A stretch of 64,000 nt of DNA from Diabrotica undecimpunctata. Lineage: Eukaryota; Arthropoda; Insecta; Coleoptera; Chrysomelidae. The notes below the pieces were generated by a model. That model had not been told where the DNA came from. It saw only the letters and a list, made by a program, of their open reading frames with translations, and did no database searches. The stretch covers positions 88,479,542 through 88,543,541 of the forward strand of contig NC_092808.1 in the NCBI RefSeq assembly GCF_040954645.1, written 5' to 3'. Shown one piece after another: positions 1 through 11,986 of this stretch; the stretch's first letter is position 1; the number at the start of each line of letters is the position of its first letter. Both the position numbers and the translations under genes were made by a program.

Positions 1-300
1 ACTGAGTTATACAAGTTTATTCCAGAAAATGTTTGAGTCTAAAATGATGGTACAGTGAAAATATTATATATATTTAGTTCAGGGTTTTACCGTTTACTCG
101 CTGCCATTATATACATGAAAATGTATATCCCCTTTCATTATCAATCATTTTAGCATCAGAAATTTGGCATCGCTGTTGAATATAATATTAACCACAATGA
201 AATAGTAAATTTAAGAATATATAATATATTCTTTTTATCCACAAATCATTCTGGCATCATGGTTGGTTAAAAGTAACGGGTTATGATATATTGCAACTAC

Positions 301-1260
301 CTATTGTATCTTCGCTCCAATTGGTCCAGTCGCGACGTACAGCCCCTCAAATGATAGAATTTAACCAATAAAATACAATAAGACAGAAAAATCAAATATA
401 GCAGCATGTCAAAAAGGCCTTAATTATATATCTTCGTTTCTATAAGTCCAATCGTGACGTACAGTATCTCAAATGACAGGATTTAACGAATTGAAAATAA
501 TGAAATAAAAAAATTAAATACAGCAACATGTCAAAAGGGCCGTAGTCACGTATCTTCGGTCATATTAGTCCAATCGTGACGTATAGTACCTCTAATGATA
601 GGATTTAACATAGAGAATACAATGGGATACAAAAATCAAATACAGAACAATGTCAAAAGGGCCTTAGTTGTTTATCTTTAGTTCTATTAGTCCAATCATG
701 ACGTGCAGTACCTCAAATGAAAGGATTTAACAAATAAAATACAATGAGGTATAAAAATTAAATAAAGTAGCATGTCAAAATGGCCTTAGTTATGTATCTT
801 CGGTTCTATTAGTCCAATCGTGACGTACGATACCTCAAATGATAGAATTTAACTAATAGAATACAATGAGATAGAAATCAAATACAGCAAAATGTTAAAA
901 GGGCCTTAGTTACGTATCCTCGTTTTTAGTAGCCCAATCGTGACGTACAGTACCTCAAATGATAGGATTTAACCAATCGAATACAATAAGATAGAAAAAT
1001 AAAATACATCAGCTTATCAAAAGGGCCTTAGTTATGTATCTGCGGTCCTATTAGTCCAATCGTGACGTACAGTACCTCAAATGGTAACATTTAACCAATA
1101 GAATACTACGACGTAGAAATCAAATACATCAACACGTCAAAAGGACCTTAGGTATATATCTTTGCTCCTATATATGTTATGTCAAAAGAGCCTTAGTTGC
1201 GTATCTCCGGTCCTATAGGTCTAATGAGGATATATGGAGCCTAAAATGATAGGATTTAAC
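301..1260. repeat. 122-bp satellite-like tandem repeat, about 8 degenerate copies
   Basis: The core CGTGACGTAC or a close variant recurs at 331, 453, 575, 697, 819, 939 and 1061, spacings of 122, 122, 122, 122, 120 and 122. Each unit also carries a CCTCAAATGATAGGATTTAA block, an ATACAAT block and TGTCAAAAGGGCCTTAGTTA. The last copies (1141-1260) are eroded, and another eroded piece lies at 1865-1920 beyond a LINE remnant. No coding potential. It is an array end or a short local array. Confidence 0.9.
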
Positions 1261-1443
1261 GAAGATAATACGATAGTGGAGAGAAATTCAACATGGCTGC
1301 ATCTAATAACACCTTAAACTGGCAATAAAACGAATTTACGTACAGAGGTATGTGGCATATTACGTGACAGGATTTAGCGAATACCATACGATTACGTCAT
1401 ACATCTCTTTGCATACGTCCACTTTTAGTTAACTACTTAGTAT

Positions 1444-1790
1444 GTATTCAGTACTTAGCTTTACGGTGTTGAGGCATGGACTCTTAAACAGAAGAATGTT
1501 ACAAATCTTAAAAGCTTTGAGATGTGGTGCTACTGCAGTATACTAAAAATAAGTTGAGTGGATAAAATTACAAATGAAGGGGTAATACGTAGAATACATA
1601 ACAGTAGATCCAGAAGTTATACTGAATATAAAAAAGAGAAAACTTAAACACTTTGGCCACCTGATGAGTTAGTGATGAGTGAATTATTCAAAACAGCAGT
1701 AAATAAAATTAGAATCGCCCTAATGATATCCAATCTCCGATAGGAGAGGCACTCAAAGAAGAAAATATAAAAGACTCGAAAAATCTCCAA
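1444..1790 (+). pseudogene. LINE reverse-transcriptase C-terminal remnant
   Basis: Translation from 1444 gives the region that follows the reverse-transcriptase core in insect non-LTR elements, including LYGVEAWTLK and FEMWCY, then KLKHFGHL further on. There are stops at 1456 and near 1555 and at least one frameshift. It ends with an AATCTCCGATAGGAG motif and GAAGAA, the same 3' tail as the LINEs at 45.5 and 49.2 kb. It is a dead 5'-truncated copy that splits the satellite from its eroded copy at 1865. Confidence 0.75.
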
Positions 1791-1920
1791 CGTTCACTGT
1801 TAAACATATTCCTCCCGTTCACTGCACACATTTACTGCTCCTTGACGCTGTGACGAGAATGACGAGAATAGGATTTAACAAATAAAATGACAGAAAACTA
1901 AACAAGATAGTGTGTCAAAC

Positions 1921-4083
1921 GTGGAATGCGTCGTAGAACGTGAAATAGCGTAAAATTATATGATGGCCATAGACGTTTCTTTAATACCCAGCAAACGACT
2001 CGCTTTGTAAAGTTACATAGGCGGGATCTGTGCGAGAAAAAGTCGATCATTCGTTTTATAATCCAAAGGGGACCATAAAATATTCAACGTTAAAATGTGA
2101 CATAATGTAACGTTATGACAAATCTTTTTTCTCCCGCACGGGTGCATGCCTGTGTACCTATACAAGGGGAGTCGTGCATAACCTTTAAGTTGATCGTAAT
2201 ACATAACTGCAACAACAAGTATGTTGACGGTTTGGGTTAGTATATACAGTGCATTCCGTACGTTTTTTAAACATGATTAGGAAATTGTTGACTGGAGGCT
2301 ATTAAAGAAGTTCTTAAAATTTTTGCGGGTCACCCCGTTTTCTGTAAATGGAGTGAATATTGTTATCCGTTTAATTTTTTCCCTAGTTGAATAATTCCTG
2401 CTGGCATTTGGTCTAAGCTTACTTCTTTTCCCCATTTAAGCTGTTTCATAGCTAATTCTACTTCCTCTTTATAGTACCCTGTTCACCTGGCAATTTCGGA
2501 CTATTTCATCTCTTATAACATAAAACAGTTGTTTCAGATATCTTTATCGCGTTTCCTTTTTTTATGGATGAATATGCTGCCGTTTTCATCTTTTACTATT
2601 TCATATGGAGCTACACGATTAACAATTCCAAATCAAGAAAACACAAGTAACATTCCGAATTATATCATACAAATAATAGTCGAAAAATGAAGAGCAAGAG
2701 TTAGATGACCAAGAAGCCGAAATGACGAACACAAATATAATCGACTAATCAGACAATTAAGATCAGCGCTACATGACGCACGCAATGCCACATTTAAACA
2801 CCAACACAACCCACAAATTAGGAAAGATGACTTTAGTTGAGGAAGATCAGACCAGGAAAATATGTCAACATTTTCAGAATACCAGATAATAATAATCAAG
2901 CAATAGAACACTGAAAACTTTTGTTTTTAACTGTACGCCCGTCGTGAATGATATACCATTTTTTAAATAACACTTAATATTGCACTTTTTTAGTGTATTT
3001 ATTTCATGTTTCAAGATAATTCTTTTAGGAATATATTTATTTATAACATACGGTCTTATGGTCTTATTACGGCTTTCAGATTATACGATATAAATGTATC
3101 TTGTACCGCACTGCTAATTAAGAATTATGTTTAATGCGATAAGAGGTCCGGATATACGAGACACCAGTGACTCATGCCGCACTGATAAAAAGCCGATAGG
3201 AATCTGCATTTCTATAAAAAAAAATAGATTAATTTGTTTTGTGTATTAATTTAGTTTAGGTCGAACAAGAGTTGCAGTAAAAGATTTTTCTAAATATAGA
3301 GTGTAAACCATATTTCCAATGCTTTATGAAAAAGAACCAGTTTATCGGACGACGTAATAACACCTTATTTTAGAATATTGGTCGATGAATTGACATCATT
3401 GTTCAAGAAACGAATTATTCATGTGCAGATGTTTTACTCTAAAAACATGTAAAACTAAAATCTCGATTAAAAAAAATCGGTTGCCTGTAAAGTCGGTTTT
3501 ACGGGCGAAGATTTTACGTGACAACGTCTTTTTCTCGGTAGAATATTTATTGATATGAATATTATTAAATTGCACAATAGGAACAAGGAATTGAATGAAA
3601 ATAAGAATTGCACAAATTTTAACTATAGAAATATATTTTGTTTACTAAAACATTGTACATGTAAACTTAAACTTAACTAATTTCTATTTGAGTGATTTTG
3701 TTGAGGATAGGACGATGATAGGGGAAATAGCATCGCACCAGCGGACCGATCATGTTTGAGTGGGAGAGAGACGCAAGGCATTCGCCGGTCCGGCGGGCCT
3801 CTCTCTCGTTCGGTGACTCACTGTAACAGACGTGAGCGGGCGTTACACTTTTTCATGAATGACTCCGAGCCACAACCTAATTTAAGACGTTGTCACGTCA
3901 AAAGTTGCAACCAGTTACTCTCGATGAAATTTAACCCCATTATTGATCTTACGAGTGATAAAATGGGTCGACAAAAGACCAGTTTTAATCCTTGCAACAT
4001 TTAAACATAATAGTTGTATCTTGGTTTAATCAAATAAAAAGAAAAATTATACACAAGTACTAAAACCACAAATTATTCTCGAT
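1921..4083. other. non-coding AT-rich stretch
   Basis: I see no convincing gene. A GC-rich patch at 3740-3850 contains an 82-codon reading frame (3756-4004) with no recognisable domain. It lies just upstream of piggyBac debris, so it could be part of that element's flank, but no terminal repeat could be fixed. Confidence 0.5.
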
Positions 4084-4524
4084 TATAACTTGGTGAAAAA
4101 GAGTGTTGATTTTAGTGATCAAGTGGCTTCTTACCAAAGCCCAATACGCAAAATTCTGAAGTGGTACCGGAAAGTGGCAATGGAATTAATATTTAATACC
4201 GCAGTAGTCAATGCTTAGTTGCTAAATAATAGAAAACGTAAAAAAGCGACAACCTATCCTTGAGTTCGGACTGGAGTTCGCGAAGGCATTTACAAATAAA
4301 GAAATGTTGTAACCCTCATGACCAGTTACACCCAAAAATACCATCTAAGGCAAAGCGATGTAGATAATACAAAGAGAAGAAAGTGTACAAGATGTTACAA
4401 AGTTTTAAGAAGAAGCATGACTAGTAGAAAGGCCGATAGAAAAGTTAAAAAAGTTAAAACATACTCTGAAGAATGTGATGGCAAAACTGAAATATATCTA
4501 TTGTGCTCCAATGAAGCACATTAA
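4084..4524 (+). pseudogene. piggyBac-type transposase, C-terminal fragment
   Basis: The translation contains SVDFSDQV followed by RKILKWYRKVAMELIFNTAV, the end of the piggyBac DDE domain (family pattern: a V-D-x-x-D-Q core, then K-W-Y). After stops at 4216 and 4261 there is a basic Cys-containing tail (RKCTRC near 4378, later CDG and LLC) like the cysteine-rich C-terminal finger of piggyBac transposases. Frame breaks make it a pseudogene. It lies upstream of an N-terminal piggyBac piece on the same strand, so the two are not one intact copy. Confidence 0.7.
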
Positions 4525-4680
4525 AAAACAATTTTACTTATACAGGAACTATTATTGAGTAAAAACGTATTGTGCCTCAAGTGGCCTTATAGTATTGGAA
4601 GTCGTAAGTTAATAGTTTCCAGTAGAACGTTTTTATTGTTAATTACCTCCGTAAAAGTGAGTTATAGTATTTATAAAGAA

Positions 4681-5032
4681 ATGGATGTAAATAATATGCC
4701 TTAGACATCTAAAAAAGGTAGATGTGAACATAAACGTAGATTGACCACTGCTGAATTACAATCATTGTTAGAAGCATCGGGCGAGGACGATGTAGATTAA
4801 ATGAATGGTGGAAGTGACTGACGAAATACTTGCACAAAGTCGTTCAGAAAAATCGAGGTTTGCGTTTTGGAAAGAGACAACACAAACAAAATTTAAGACT
4901 TTTCTCGAGCATATGTTCCATATGGGGACAATTAAAATGAACCGTCTGCATGACTACTGGAAAAGTATAGGTAACTTCTCTAATAGTGTTGACTTGACTA
5001 GACAATTGTTCATAGCCCATATGAAGAAATAA
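4681..5032 (+). pseudogene. piggyBac-type transposase, N-terminal fragment
   Basis: An acidic segment (EASGEDDVD, about 4768-4797) is followed by a stop and then a 75-codon frame (4805-5032) containing MGTIKMNRLHDYWK, which resembles the start of the piggyBac transposase domain where a small-hydrophobic/LxR/DYW pattern precedes the first catalytic Asp. It breaks off before the catalytic residues. Low-complexity A/T follows. It is probably a remnant of a second copy placed next to the C-terminal fragment at 4084. Confidence 0.6.
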
Positions 5033-5345
5033 CCGAATCCTCACTTGTCAAAGAAACTAAAAAAACGTTAAGTGGTCTAAAAACTAAAAAGTTCCCTATT
5101 CAAACTGTTTTTTAATAAAAAATTTAATAATATGTTAAAAGTTTTTTTTAATATACCCTAAAACTGAAAGCGCAAAGAATCGATTGCAAGTTACAAAATA
5201 CTTATAGAGTCATACGAGTTTGGACAAGTACAGTTGTTTAAATAATCGCTTTCTGTGATAAACAAATTGAATAAATTGTAAAATATTTTTTGATCTGCTT
5301 GATATTTAGTACACTTTAATAACTCATCAATTTATAAATTACTAC

Positions 5346-5550
5346 TGTGATGTGGGTATTAGTTAAAATAGTTAGGTAATGACTGTGAATATTGATTTAC
5401 ACGATTTTATTAAAAGGAAAACCATGTGTTACAATTTAACCTACATCTTACAACAAAACATATATATGTCTCTTGTCACTGTTCACTCTCGGTGGACACT
5501 GTTATGGTAACTTCGGTGGTATTCAGCCACGGAGCGGTGTGGCTGTTACA
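5346..5550 (-). repeat. 3' LTR of the 5.3-kb gypsy element
   Basis: 205 bp, matching 10426-10630 except at 5519 (G/T) and 5530 (C/T). The pol stop codon (5523-5525) lies inside it, so the last 28 nt of pol are LTR sequence. Confidence 0.95.
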
Positions 5551-8500
5551 TCCTCTCCCTTTGCACCACCCTGGCGACTCGCGGGTGGGGCAACAGAGTC
5601 TAAGCAGGAATAGAGCTCTACAGGACAGCAATGACAACGTTTTGGTCGGGGTTGTCTACGTCTGGCAATAGGGTCAGGTTCAGGTTCAGCTTCAATTTGA
5701 GCAAGGTCATCTCCAACAGGGGAGCCCATTTCGCTATCGTCTAACCCAAGGGTCAAAGACTCTGGGCAGGAGACCAGTGGAGCAGGAGGGTCGGCTTCTG
5801 AGGATTTCACTGGACGACCTCTTCTACGGAGAGGTTGAACTGGAGCAGGGCACGGATCTTCTGGATCGGCATGGAAAGGCGTCAAGGCTGAGACATGATA
5901 TTTTCCAGCAGGGACATCCGGAGTGTCGATGTGTGAAACTTCATAGGTTGTAGGGGACAGCATTTTGGTCACCTTGTAGGGTCCGTCACGACGCGGCGCG
6001 AACTTCGAAGTTATGGACTTAGACGCGTCACTTAGTGTATGCGAATCGACTAGCACAATATCACCTACTTCGAACGAAACCGAGCGGCGGTGGCAGTCTT
6101 TATACTTCTTACGTCTATCTTGGGATTGTTCATGTGTCTCGCGGGCTTCACTAAGAGCTTTACTCAAAGTTATTAGATAGGGCGTGATTTGTGGCACGAA
6201 GTTGTCCTTGGCTATGATGCTTCGAAAATCACGATTTGCATCATCAGGAGTTCGTAACTCGCGACCGAACGTGAGGTACGCGGGAGTGAAACCGGTTGAG
6301 TCGCACTTCACAGTGTTCATCGCGAACCGTATAGCGGGTAACTTTTCAGACCAAGACGAATGGTCATTATTTGTTAGAATAGCTAACTGAGTTTTAATGT
6401 CTCTATTTTTTCGTTCGACGGGGTTAGCTTCCGGGTGGTATACAGGTATAAGGTTCTGTTGGTACCCAAAGCAATGCGCCACTTGCTGCATTACCGCACT
6501 CACGAACTGAGTACCGTTGTCACTGACGACTCGACGAGGGATTCCGTATCGTAAGATTATGTTGTCTATGAAACACTTGGCGCAGGCAGCGGCAGTAGCA
6601 GATTCTAACGGGAATAATTCTACCCAACGACTAGCAGTGTCTTCCACTACCAGAATCCATGTATAACCTTGAGGAGAGAGGGGCAAAGGCCCAAATAAAT
6701 CAATAGATAGCACTTCAAACCTCTGGGACTGAACAGGGGTTTGTAGGAGACCAGCGGGTTTGAGGTTAGAGACTTTATAGCGTTGGCACTCAAGACATTT
6801 ACTTACATGGTCAGAGATAATTTTCTTCATTCCAGGCCAATAGTAGCGTTTTATTATTCTTTGATATGTCTTCTCCACTCCATAATGACCAGCAGTAGCG
6901 GAATCATGGTACTCATGCAGTATGTGAGGAATACGTGTACTAGCCGCTACCAATTGGGGCTCTTCTTCATCTACTTCAGGAGTATAACGGTATAATATCC
7001 CATTGTTCATGATATATCCTCTTTCTGCCCACCTCTTGAAATCTACGCTTGTGTCAGAAGAGGGATCTTCTAAACATCTAATAATCTTGGCAACATCTGG
7101 ATCATTAAGCTGCTCTTCTCGAACATCAGCAACACTAAGAGTTGGAAAATCTACTCTTACTAGATGAACTTCAGCTATAATGGGAACTTCTGTCATGGGA
7201 GGCCTTGATAGAGTATCTGCGATTACATTTTTTCTTCCTGTGATATATTCTATTTTTAGGTCATATGGCATGAGCTCTAAAGCCCATCGAGCTAACCGTC
7301 CAGTAGGGGACTTTAAGGCCATTAGCCATTTTAAGGCTTGGTGATCACTTTGCACTATTGTAGTAGCGCCTTCTAAGTATCCTCGAAATTTCTTCACTGC
7401 CCAAACCACAGCGAGAGCTTCTCGTTCTGTAGTGCTATAGTTTTGTTCAGCAGGAGTCAGAAGTCTCGAAGCATACTCTACAGGTCGTTCGTTCTCTTTC
7501 TCCCCCTGGAGAAGACATGCCCCCAAAGCATAATTGCTAGCATCTGTACGAAGTATATAAGGTAAATTGCAGTCAGCTTGTCGTAGGATTGGGGCGGAAC
7601 ACAATAATTGTTTCAGACATTCAAAGGCCTCTTGTTGTTCTGCTCCCCAGGTCCATTTCACATTTTTCTTGGTTAAATTCGACAAAGGTTTAGCAACATG
7701 GGAGAAATTTTCGATGAATCTACGGAACCATGAGCATGTTTGCAGGAATTTTAGCAGTTGAGTAACATTTAGGGGTGGTGTCATGTTTAATATGGCAGAT
7801 ACTTTATTTTCACTTGGCCGGATACCCAAAGGTGAAAGGATGTGTCCGAGATATAGGACTTCCTCACAGGCGAATGAACATTTTGCTCTATTTAGACATA
7901 ATTTAAATAGGCGCATCCGGTTGAATACTTGTTTCAAATCGTCTATGCGATCAGAGAAGGATGGGGATAATATTATCAGATCATCTAAATAAGCTAGGAT
8001 ATTCAGATTTTGAAGACCAGCACGAAATTTATCAATCATCCTTTGGAAACTAGCGGGACTGTTACACATACCAAAGGGCATGCGTGTGTAACGAAAGGTG
8101 CCAAATGGACACACAAAGGCTGTTTTGTCACGATCAGCTGTTCGTACAGAGATTTGATGATAACCATATTTTAAGTCGAGGGTAGTTATAAATCGGGTTT
8201 CCTTTGCTGCATGCAAAATATCTTCAATACGTGGCAGAGGGTACTTATCTGCACGTGTTATTGTGTTTAAGCGTCGATAGTCTACTGTTAATCTGATACC
8301 TCCATCTCTCTTAGGCACAAGTACCACGGGTGAAGCATATGGGGACTCACACTCTTCGATTATGCCTTGAGCCAAAAGTTTATCTAACTCCTGACGCAGT
8401 AATTGCCTTTTGGGCTCTGACATACGGTAAGGTGGAACAGATATTGGTACATCATCAACCAATACAATGGAGTGTTCAGCATATGGAGTAGGGTCTATAT

Positions 8501-8672
8501 TATATACGAATAAATCAGAATTTTCCTTAACAATGTTGTTAAGATTGGATCTTTCTTCTAAGGATAGAGAAATTCCTTCATCTACTCGTAGTTCTAAATG
8601 AGCAAGAGTAACGCTATTGACCTGGCAAGGAGAGCTGACCTGAGCTGGATCTGGAGCAAATGAGAGGGGATA
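5523..8672 (-). CDS. pol: pol polyprotein (RT, RNase H, integrase) of gypsy element
   Basis: The frame is open from 8672, in -1 relative to gag and overlapping it by 79 nt, so it is probably made by frameshifting. The first in-frame ATG is at 8462 (979 codons). Numbered from that Met: reverse transcriptase at about 30-210 with Asp96 and the YLDD box 158-161; RNase H at about 300-420 with Asp307, Glu348 and Asp373; integrase zinc region with His519/His526 and Cys556/Cys559; catalytic Asp588, Asp648 and Glu683. A proline- and acid-rich tail follows with no chromodomain visible. The C-terminus runs through the polypurine tract into the 3' LTR. No internal stops. The protease is in gag, not here. 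Confidence 0.93.
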   Translation of the reverse strand, partial: YPLSFAPDPAQVSSPCQVNSVTLAHLELRVDEGISLSLEERSNLNNIVKENSDLFVYNIDPTPYAEHSIVLVDDVPISVPPYRMSEPKRQLLRQELDKLLAQGIIEECESPYASPVVLVPKRDGGIRLTVDYRRLNTITRADKYPLPRIEDILHAAKETRFITTLDLKYGYHQISVRTADRDKTAFVCPFGTFRYTRMPFGMCNSPASFQRMIDKFRAGLQNLNILAYLDDLIILSPSFSDRIDDLKQVFNRMRLFKLCLNRAKCSFACEEVLYLGHILSPLGIRPSENKVSAILNMTPPLNVTQLLKFLQTCSWFRRFIENFSHVAKPLSNLTKKNVKWTWGAEQQEAFECLKQLLCSAPILRQADCNLPYILRTDASNYALGACLLQGEKENERPVEYASRLLTPAEQNYSTTEREALAVVWAVKKFRGYLEGATTIVQSDHQALKWLMALKSPTGRLARWALELMPYDLKIEYITGRKNVIADTLSRPPMTEVPIIAEVHLVRVDFPTLSVADVREEQLNDPDVAKIIRCLEDPSSDTSVDFKRWAERGYIMNNGILYRYTPEVDEEEPQLVAASTRIPHILHEYHDSATAGHYGVEKTYQRIIKRYYWPGMKKIISDHVSKCLECQRYKVSNLKPAGLLQTPVQSQRFEVLSIDLFGPLPLSPQGYTWILVVEDTASRWVELFPLESATAAACAKCFIDNIILRYGIPRRVVSDNGTQFVSAVMQQVAHCFGYQQNLIPVYHPEANPVERKNRDIKTQLAILTNNDHSSWSEKLPAIRFAMNTVKCDSTGFTPAYLTFGRELRTPDDANRDFRSIIAKDNFVPQITPYLITLSKALSEARETHEQSQDRRKKYKDCHRRSVSFEVGDIVLVDSHTLSDASKSITSKFAPRRDGPYKVTKMLSPTTYEVSHIDTPDVPAGKYHVSALTPFHADPEDPCPAPVQPLRRRGRPVKSSEADPPAPLVSCPESLTLGLDDSEMGSPVGDDLAQIEAEPEPDPIARRRQPRPKRCHCCPVELYSCLDSVAPPASRQGGAKGEDVTATPLRG
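5551..5562 (-). other. polypurine tract
   Basis: Minus-strand AAAGGGAGAGGA immediately upstream of the 3' LTR, the expected plus-strand DNA primer. It is also read as codons near the pol C-terminus. Confidence 0.85.
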
Positions 8673-9949
8673 TTAGGGACATCACCATAAAACCATGAGT
8701 CATTAGGAATGTCTAGAATGATGTTAGCTTTTCTTAAGAAGTCTGCCCCCAGTAAGGTACGACTATTTGTGTGTGTGGGCACAGAAATTAAGGAAATGCT
8801 ATGAGAGCGGTTTTGTAAGATAACAACTAAATCAAAGACCAAAACAGTAGTAGAAGTAGTCCTACCATCCGCTAGGGTCATGTCTACACTTTTTGTGGAA
8901 AAGGGTACCTCATCCTTCAAGAGGATATCTCTTAGCTGAGAGCCAGCAATACTGCACTGTGCTCCCGAATCAAGATAACAATGACCTACATGACCTTCAA
9001 TAGTGACCTGAACAATGGGTTTAGTTGATAGGTTTGTGGCAAAATGTTGGTCGACATTAACTGTTTCAGCAAGCATAAATTCAGATACTGCTGAGGATTT
9101 ACTGGATGATTTGCATTTTGGACAATTACTCTTAATGAATCCAGGAGTCTTACATCCATAACACGAAATCTGATTCGAAGTGGAAAAGGTTGGTTTAGGG
9201 CTAGTATGATAAGTTACTAGAGGAGGATTAGGTTTGGGCTCAACCGAAGATTTTCGAGAATCTGCTTCCCTGGTTCTGACTGCGGCCAATTTTCGACATT
9301 CATCCTTCACGTGACCTGGATTTTTGCAAAAGCTACACCGTACCCGTTTTGATTCGTTTTCGTTTTTAATGTTTATTTCCGGATTTTCATACGATTCTTC
9401 AGTTTGCCTCGCTTCTTTTAAGAGTTCGCTAAATGTATTGATCTTATCACGTGCTACTTTTTCACGTATTCTCCTATGCAACAAACCGTATACCATATCT
9501 AATTGAGTGGCTTCGGTTAATGTATCTGCCGGTAACTGAGCTATTATCGCGCGCGCTTTGCATACAAAAATGTCACACGGAGTTTTAGCATCTTGTTCCG
9601 TCGAAAACAGTTCCCGATATACTCTGTAGGCTGGTTGTTGAGGTCCAAAAGTCGATCGTAATAAATTAATGGCGCTGGCCCACGTGTTTACCGTATTTTT
9701 AACACCTTGAAACCACGTAGCGGCGAAACCGTCTAGCAGCATGGGTATACCCTTTAATGCGTTCGCGTCAGATACGTGGGTGCACTCTTTATAGATCTCG
9801 ACCGCATCTATAAAAGCTTTTACATCAGCCCCCTTTGATCCATCGAAGCGAGAAGCGCATTTTGCTAAACTACCTGAGTCCGAAATAGGCCTTGCTATTG
9901 TATTTAATAAGGCTTGAAACTGTTCGCTTGTTAAATTTACCGAAGACAT
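8594..9949 (-). CDS. gag: gag-protease polyprotein of gypsy element
   Basis: 451 codons. The N-terminal 190 residues resemble a gypsy capsid domain (ATWFQGV, LLRSTFG, FSTEQDAKTP). One canonical CCHC knuckle spans Cys205-Cys218 (CX2CX4HX4C). A second at Cys263-Cys276 has Phe in place of His, so it is unlikely to bind zinc normally. An aspartic-protease region follows with LDSGA at 326-330 and a LLGAD flap-end motif at 399-403. The start at 9949 is the first ATG after the leader. Protease fused to gag, with pol in -1, fits the element's layout. The final 25 residues lie in the overlap with pol. Confidence 0.92.
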   Translation of the reverse strand: MSSVNLTSEQFQALLNTIARPISDSGSLAKCASRFDGSKGADVKAFIDAVEIYKECTHVSDANALKGIPMLLDGFAATWFQGVKNTVNTWASAINLLRSTFGPQQPAYRVYRELFSTEQDAKTPCDIFVCKARAIIAQLPADTLTEATQLDMVYGLLHRRIREKVARDKINTFSELLKEARQTEESYENPEINIKNENESKRVRCSFCKNPGHVKDECRKLAAVRTREADSRKSSVEPKPNPPLVTYHTSPKPTFSTSNQISCYGCKTPGFIKSNCPKCKSSSKSSAVSEFMLAETVNVDQHFATNLSTKPIVQVTIEGHVGHCYLDSGAQCSIAGSQLRDILLKDEVPFSTKSVDMTLADGRTTSTTVLVFDLVVILQNRSHSISLISVPTHTNSRTLLGADFLRKANIILDIPNDSWFYGDVPNIPSHLLQIQLRSALLARSIALLLLI

Positions 9950-10105
9950 TTCTGCTGATGTTGATTCGCTTGAACTAAAAACCGTCGTCGATCTAAGCGA
10001 ATAACTGTGTTTATCGTTTGTTGCCGTGATTGCAAGTTTAACACAAAAATAGTAATAAAAATGAAAGGCTTACAGTTTCTGTTGCTTATTTCTTGTAAAT
10101 ACCCT

Positions 10106-10245
10106 TGAATGGAAGCTTGATATTCCCACAGGATGTTTCTGAATGGCCTAGTGGAAGATTGATATTCCCACAGGATGTTTTGAATGGTCTGTAGTGGAAG
10201 ATTGATATTCCCACAGGATGTTTTTGGATGGTCTGTGCGGAGTTT
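10106..10245. repeat. 42-43 bp direct repeat in retrotransposon leader, 3 copies
   Basis: GATATTCCCACAGGATGTTT starts at 10119, 10161 and 10204, embedded in units separated by 42 and 43 bp. It lies between the primer site and gag. Repeats here may be transcriptional or insulator-like binding sites, as in the Drosophila gypsy leader, but no such site was recognised. Confidence 0.85.
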
Positions 10246-10406
10246 CCACAGCAGTCACATACACAGTAGATTTATTGTTGTGAAGCACTAAACTAAGTGA
10301 AAATGTCCACTAATCACCTTACAATGGCGGGAGCAAAAACACTTTTTTTCTGTTCACAATGAAACTTTACGATTTTCACAGTACGAACTACACTTTAAAC
10401 TATTTT

Positions 10407-10423
10407 GCCCAAGTTGGGTGCCA
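10407..10423 (-). other. primer binding site
   Basis: Minus-strand TGGCACCCAACTTGGGC begins two bases after the 5' LTR. It starts with TGG as expected for pairing with a tRNA CCA end. It resembles the tRNA-Lys type site of gypsy, but the tRNA was not verified. Confidence 0.75.
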
Positions 10424-10425
10424 GT

Positions 10426-10630
10426 TGTGATGTGGGTATTAGTTAAAATAGTTAGGTAATGACTGTGAATATTGATTTACACGATTTTATTAAAAGGAAA
10501 ACCATGTGTTACAATTTAACCTACATCTTACAACAAAACATATATATGTCTCTTGTCACTGTTCACTCTCGGTGGACACTGTTATGGTAACTTCGGTGTT
10601 ATTCAGCCATGGAGCGGTGTGGCTGTTACA
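10426..10630 (-). repeat. 5' LTR of the 5.3-kb gypsy element
   Basis: 205 bp. Same boundaries as the 3' LTR, followed by the CTAC target duplicate at 10631-10634. Confidence 0.95.
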
Positions 10631-10634
10631 CTAC

Positions 10635-11961
<1,327 letters not shown>

Positions 11962-11986
11962 GGTGATTGATTAGTGTAGGGATTAG

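Larger units (their letters stand above)
5346..10630 (-). mobile_element. gypsy-type LTR retrotransposon, near intact, young
   Basis: Full element on the minus strand: 5' LTR 10426-10630, primer site 10407-10423, leader with short repeats, gag-protease 9949-8594, pol in the -1 frame 8672-5523, polypurine tract 5562-5551, 3' LTR 5550-5346. The LTRs are 205 bp each, start TGTGATG and end TTACA on the plus strand, and differ at only two positions (5519/10599 and 5530/10610). CTAC flanks both sides (5342-5345 and 10631-10634), a 4-bp target duplication as expected for gypsy integrases. No envelope gene. Both large frames lack internal stops, so it may still be competent. Confidence 0.95.

Noticed and set aside
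295..1260. 122-bp array considered as CRISPR-like
   Set aside because: Units are contiguous and diverged along their whole length with no constant-repeat/unique-spacer alternation, and the genome is eukaryotic.
3756..4004. 82-codon frame in a GC-rich patch
   Set aside because: No domain, no splice or element context that supports it as a gene; kept only as a comment.
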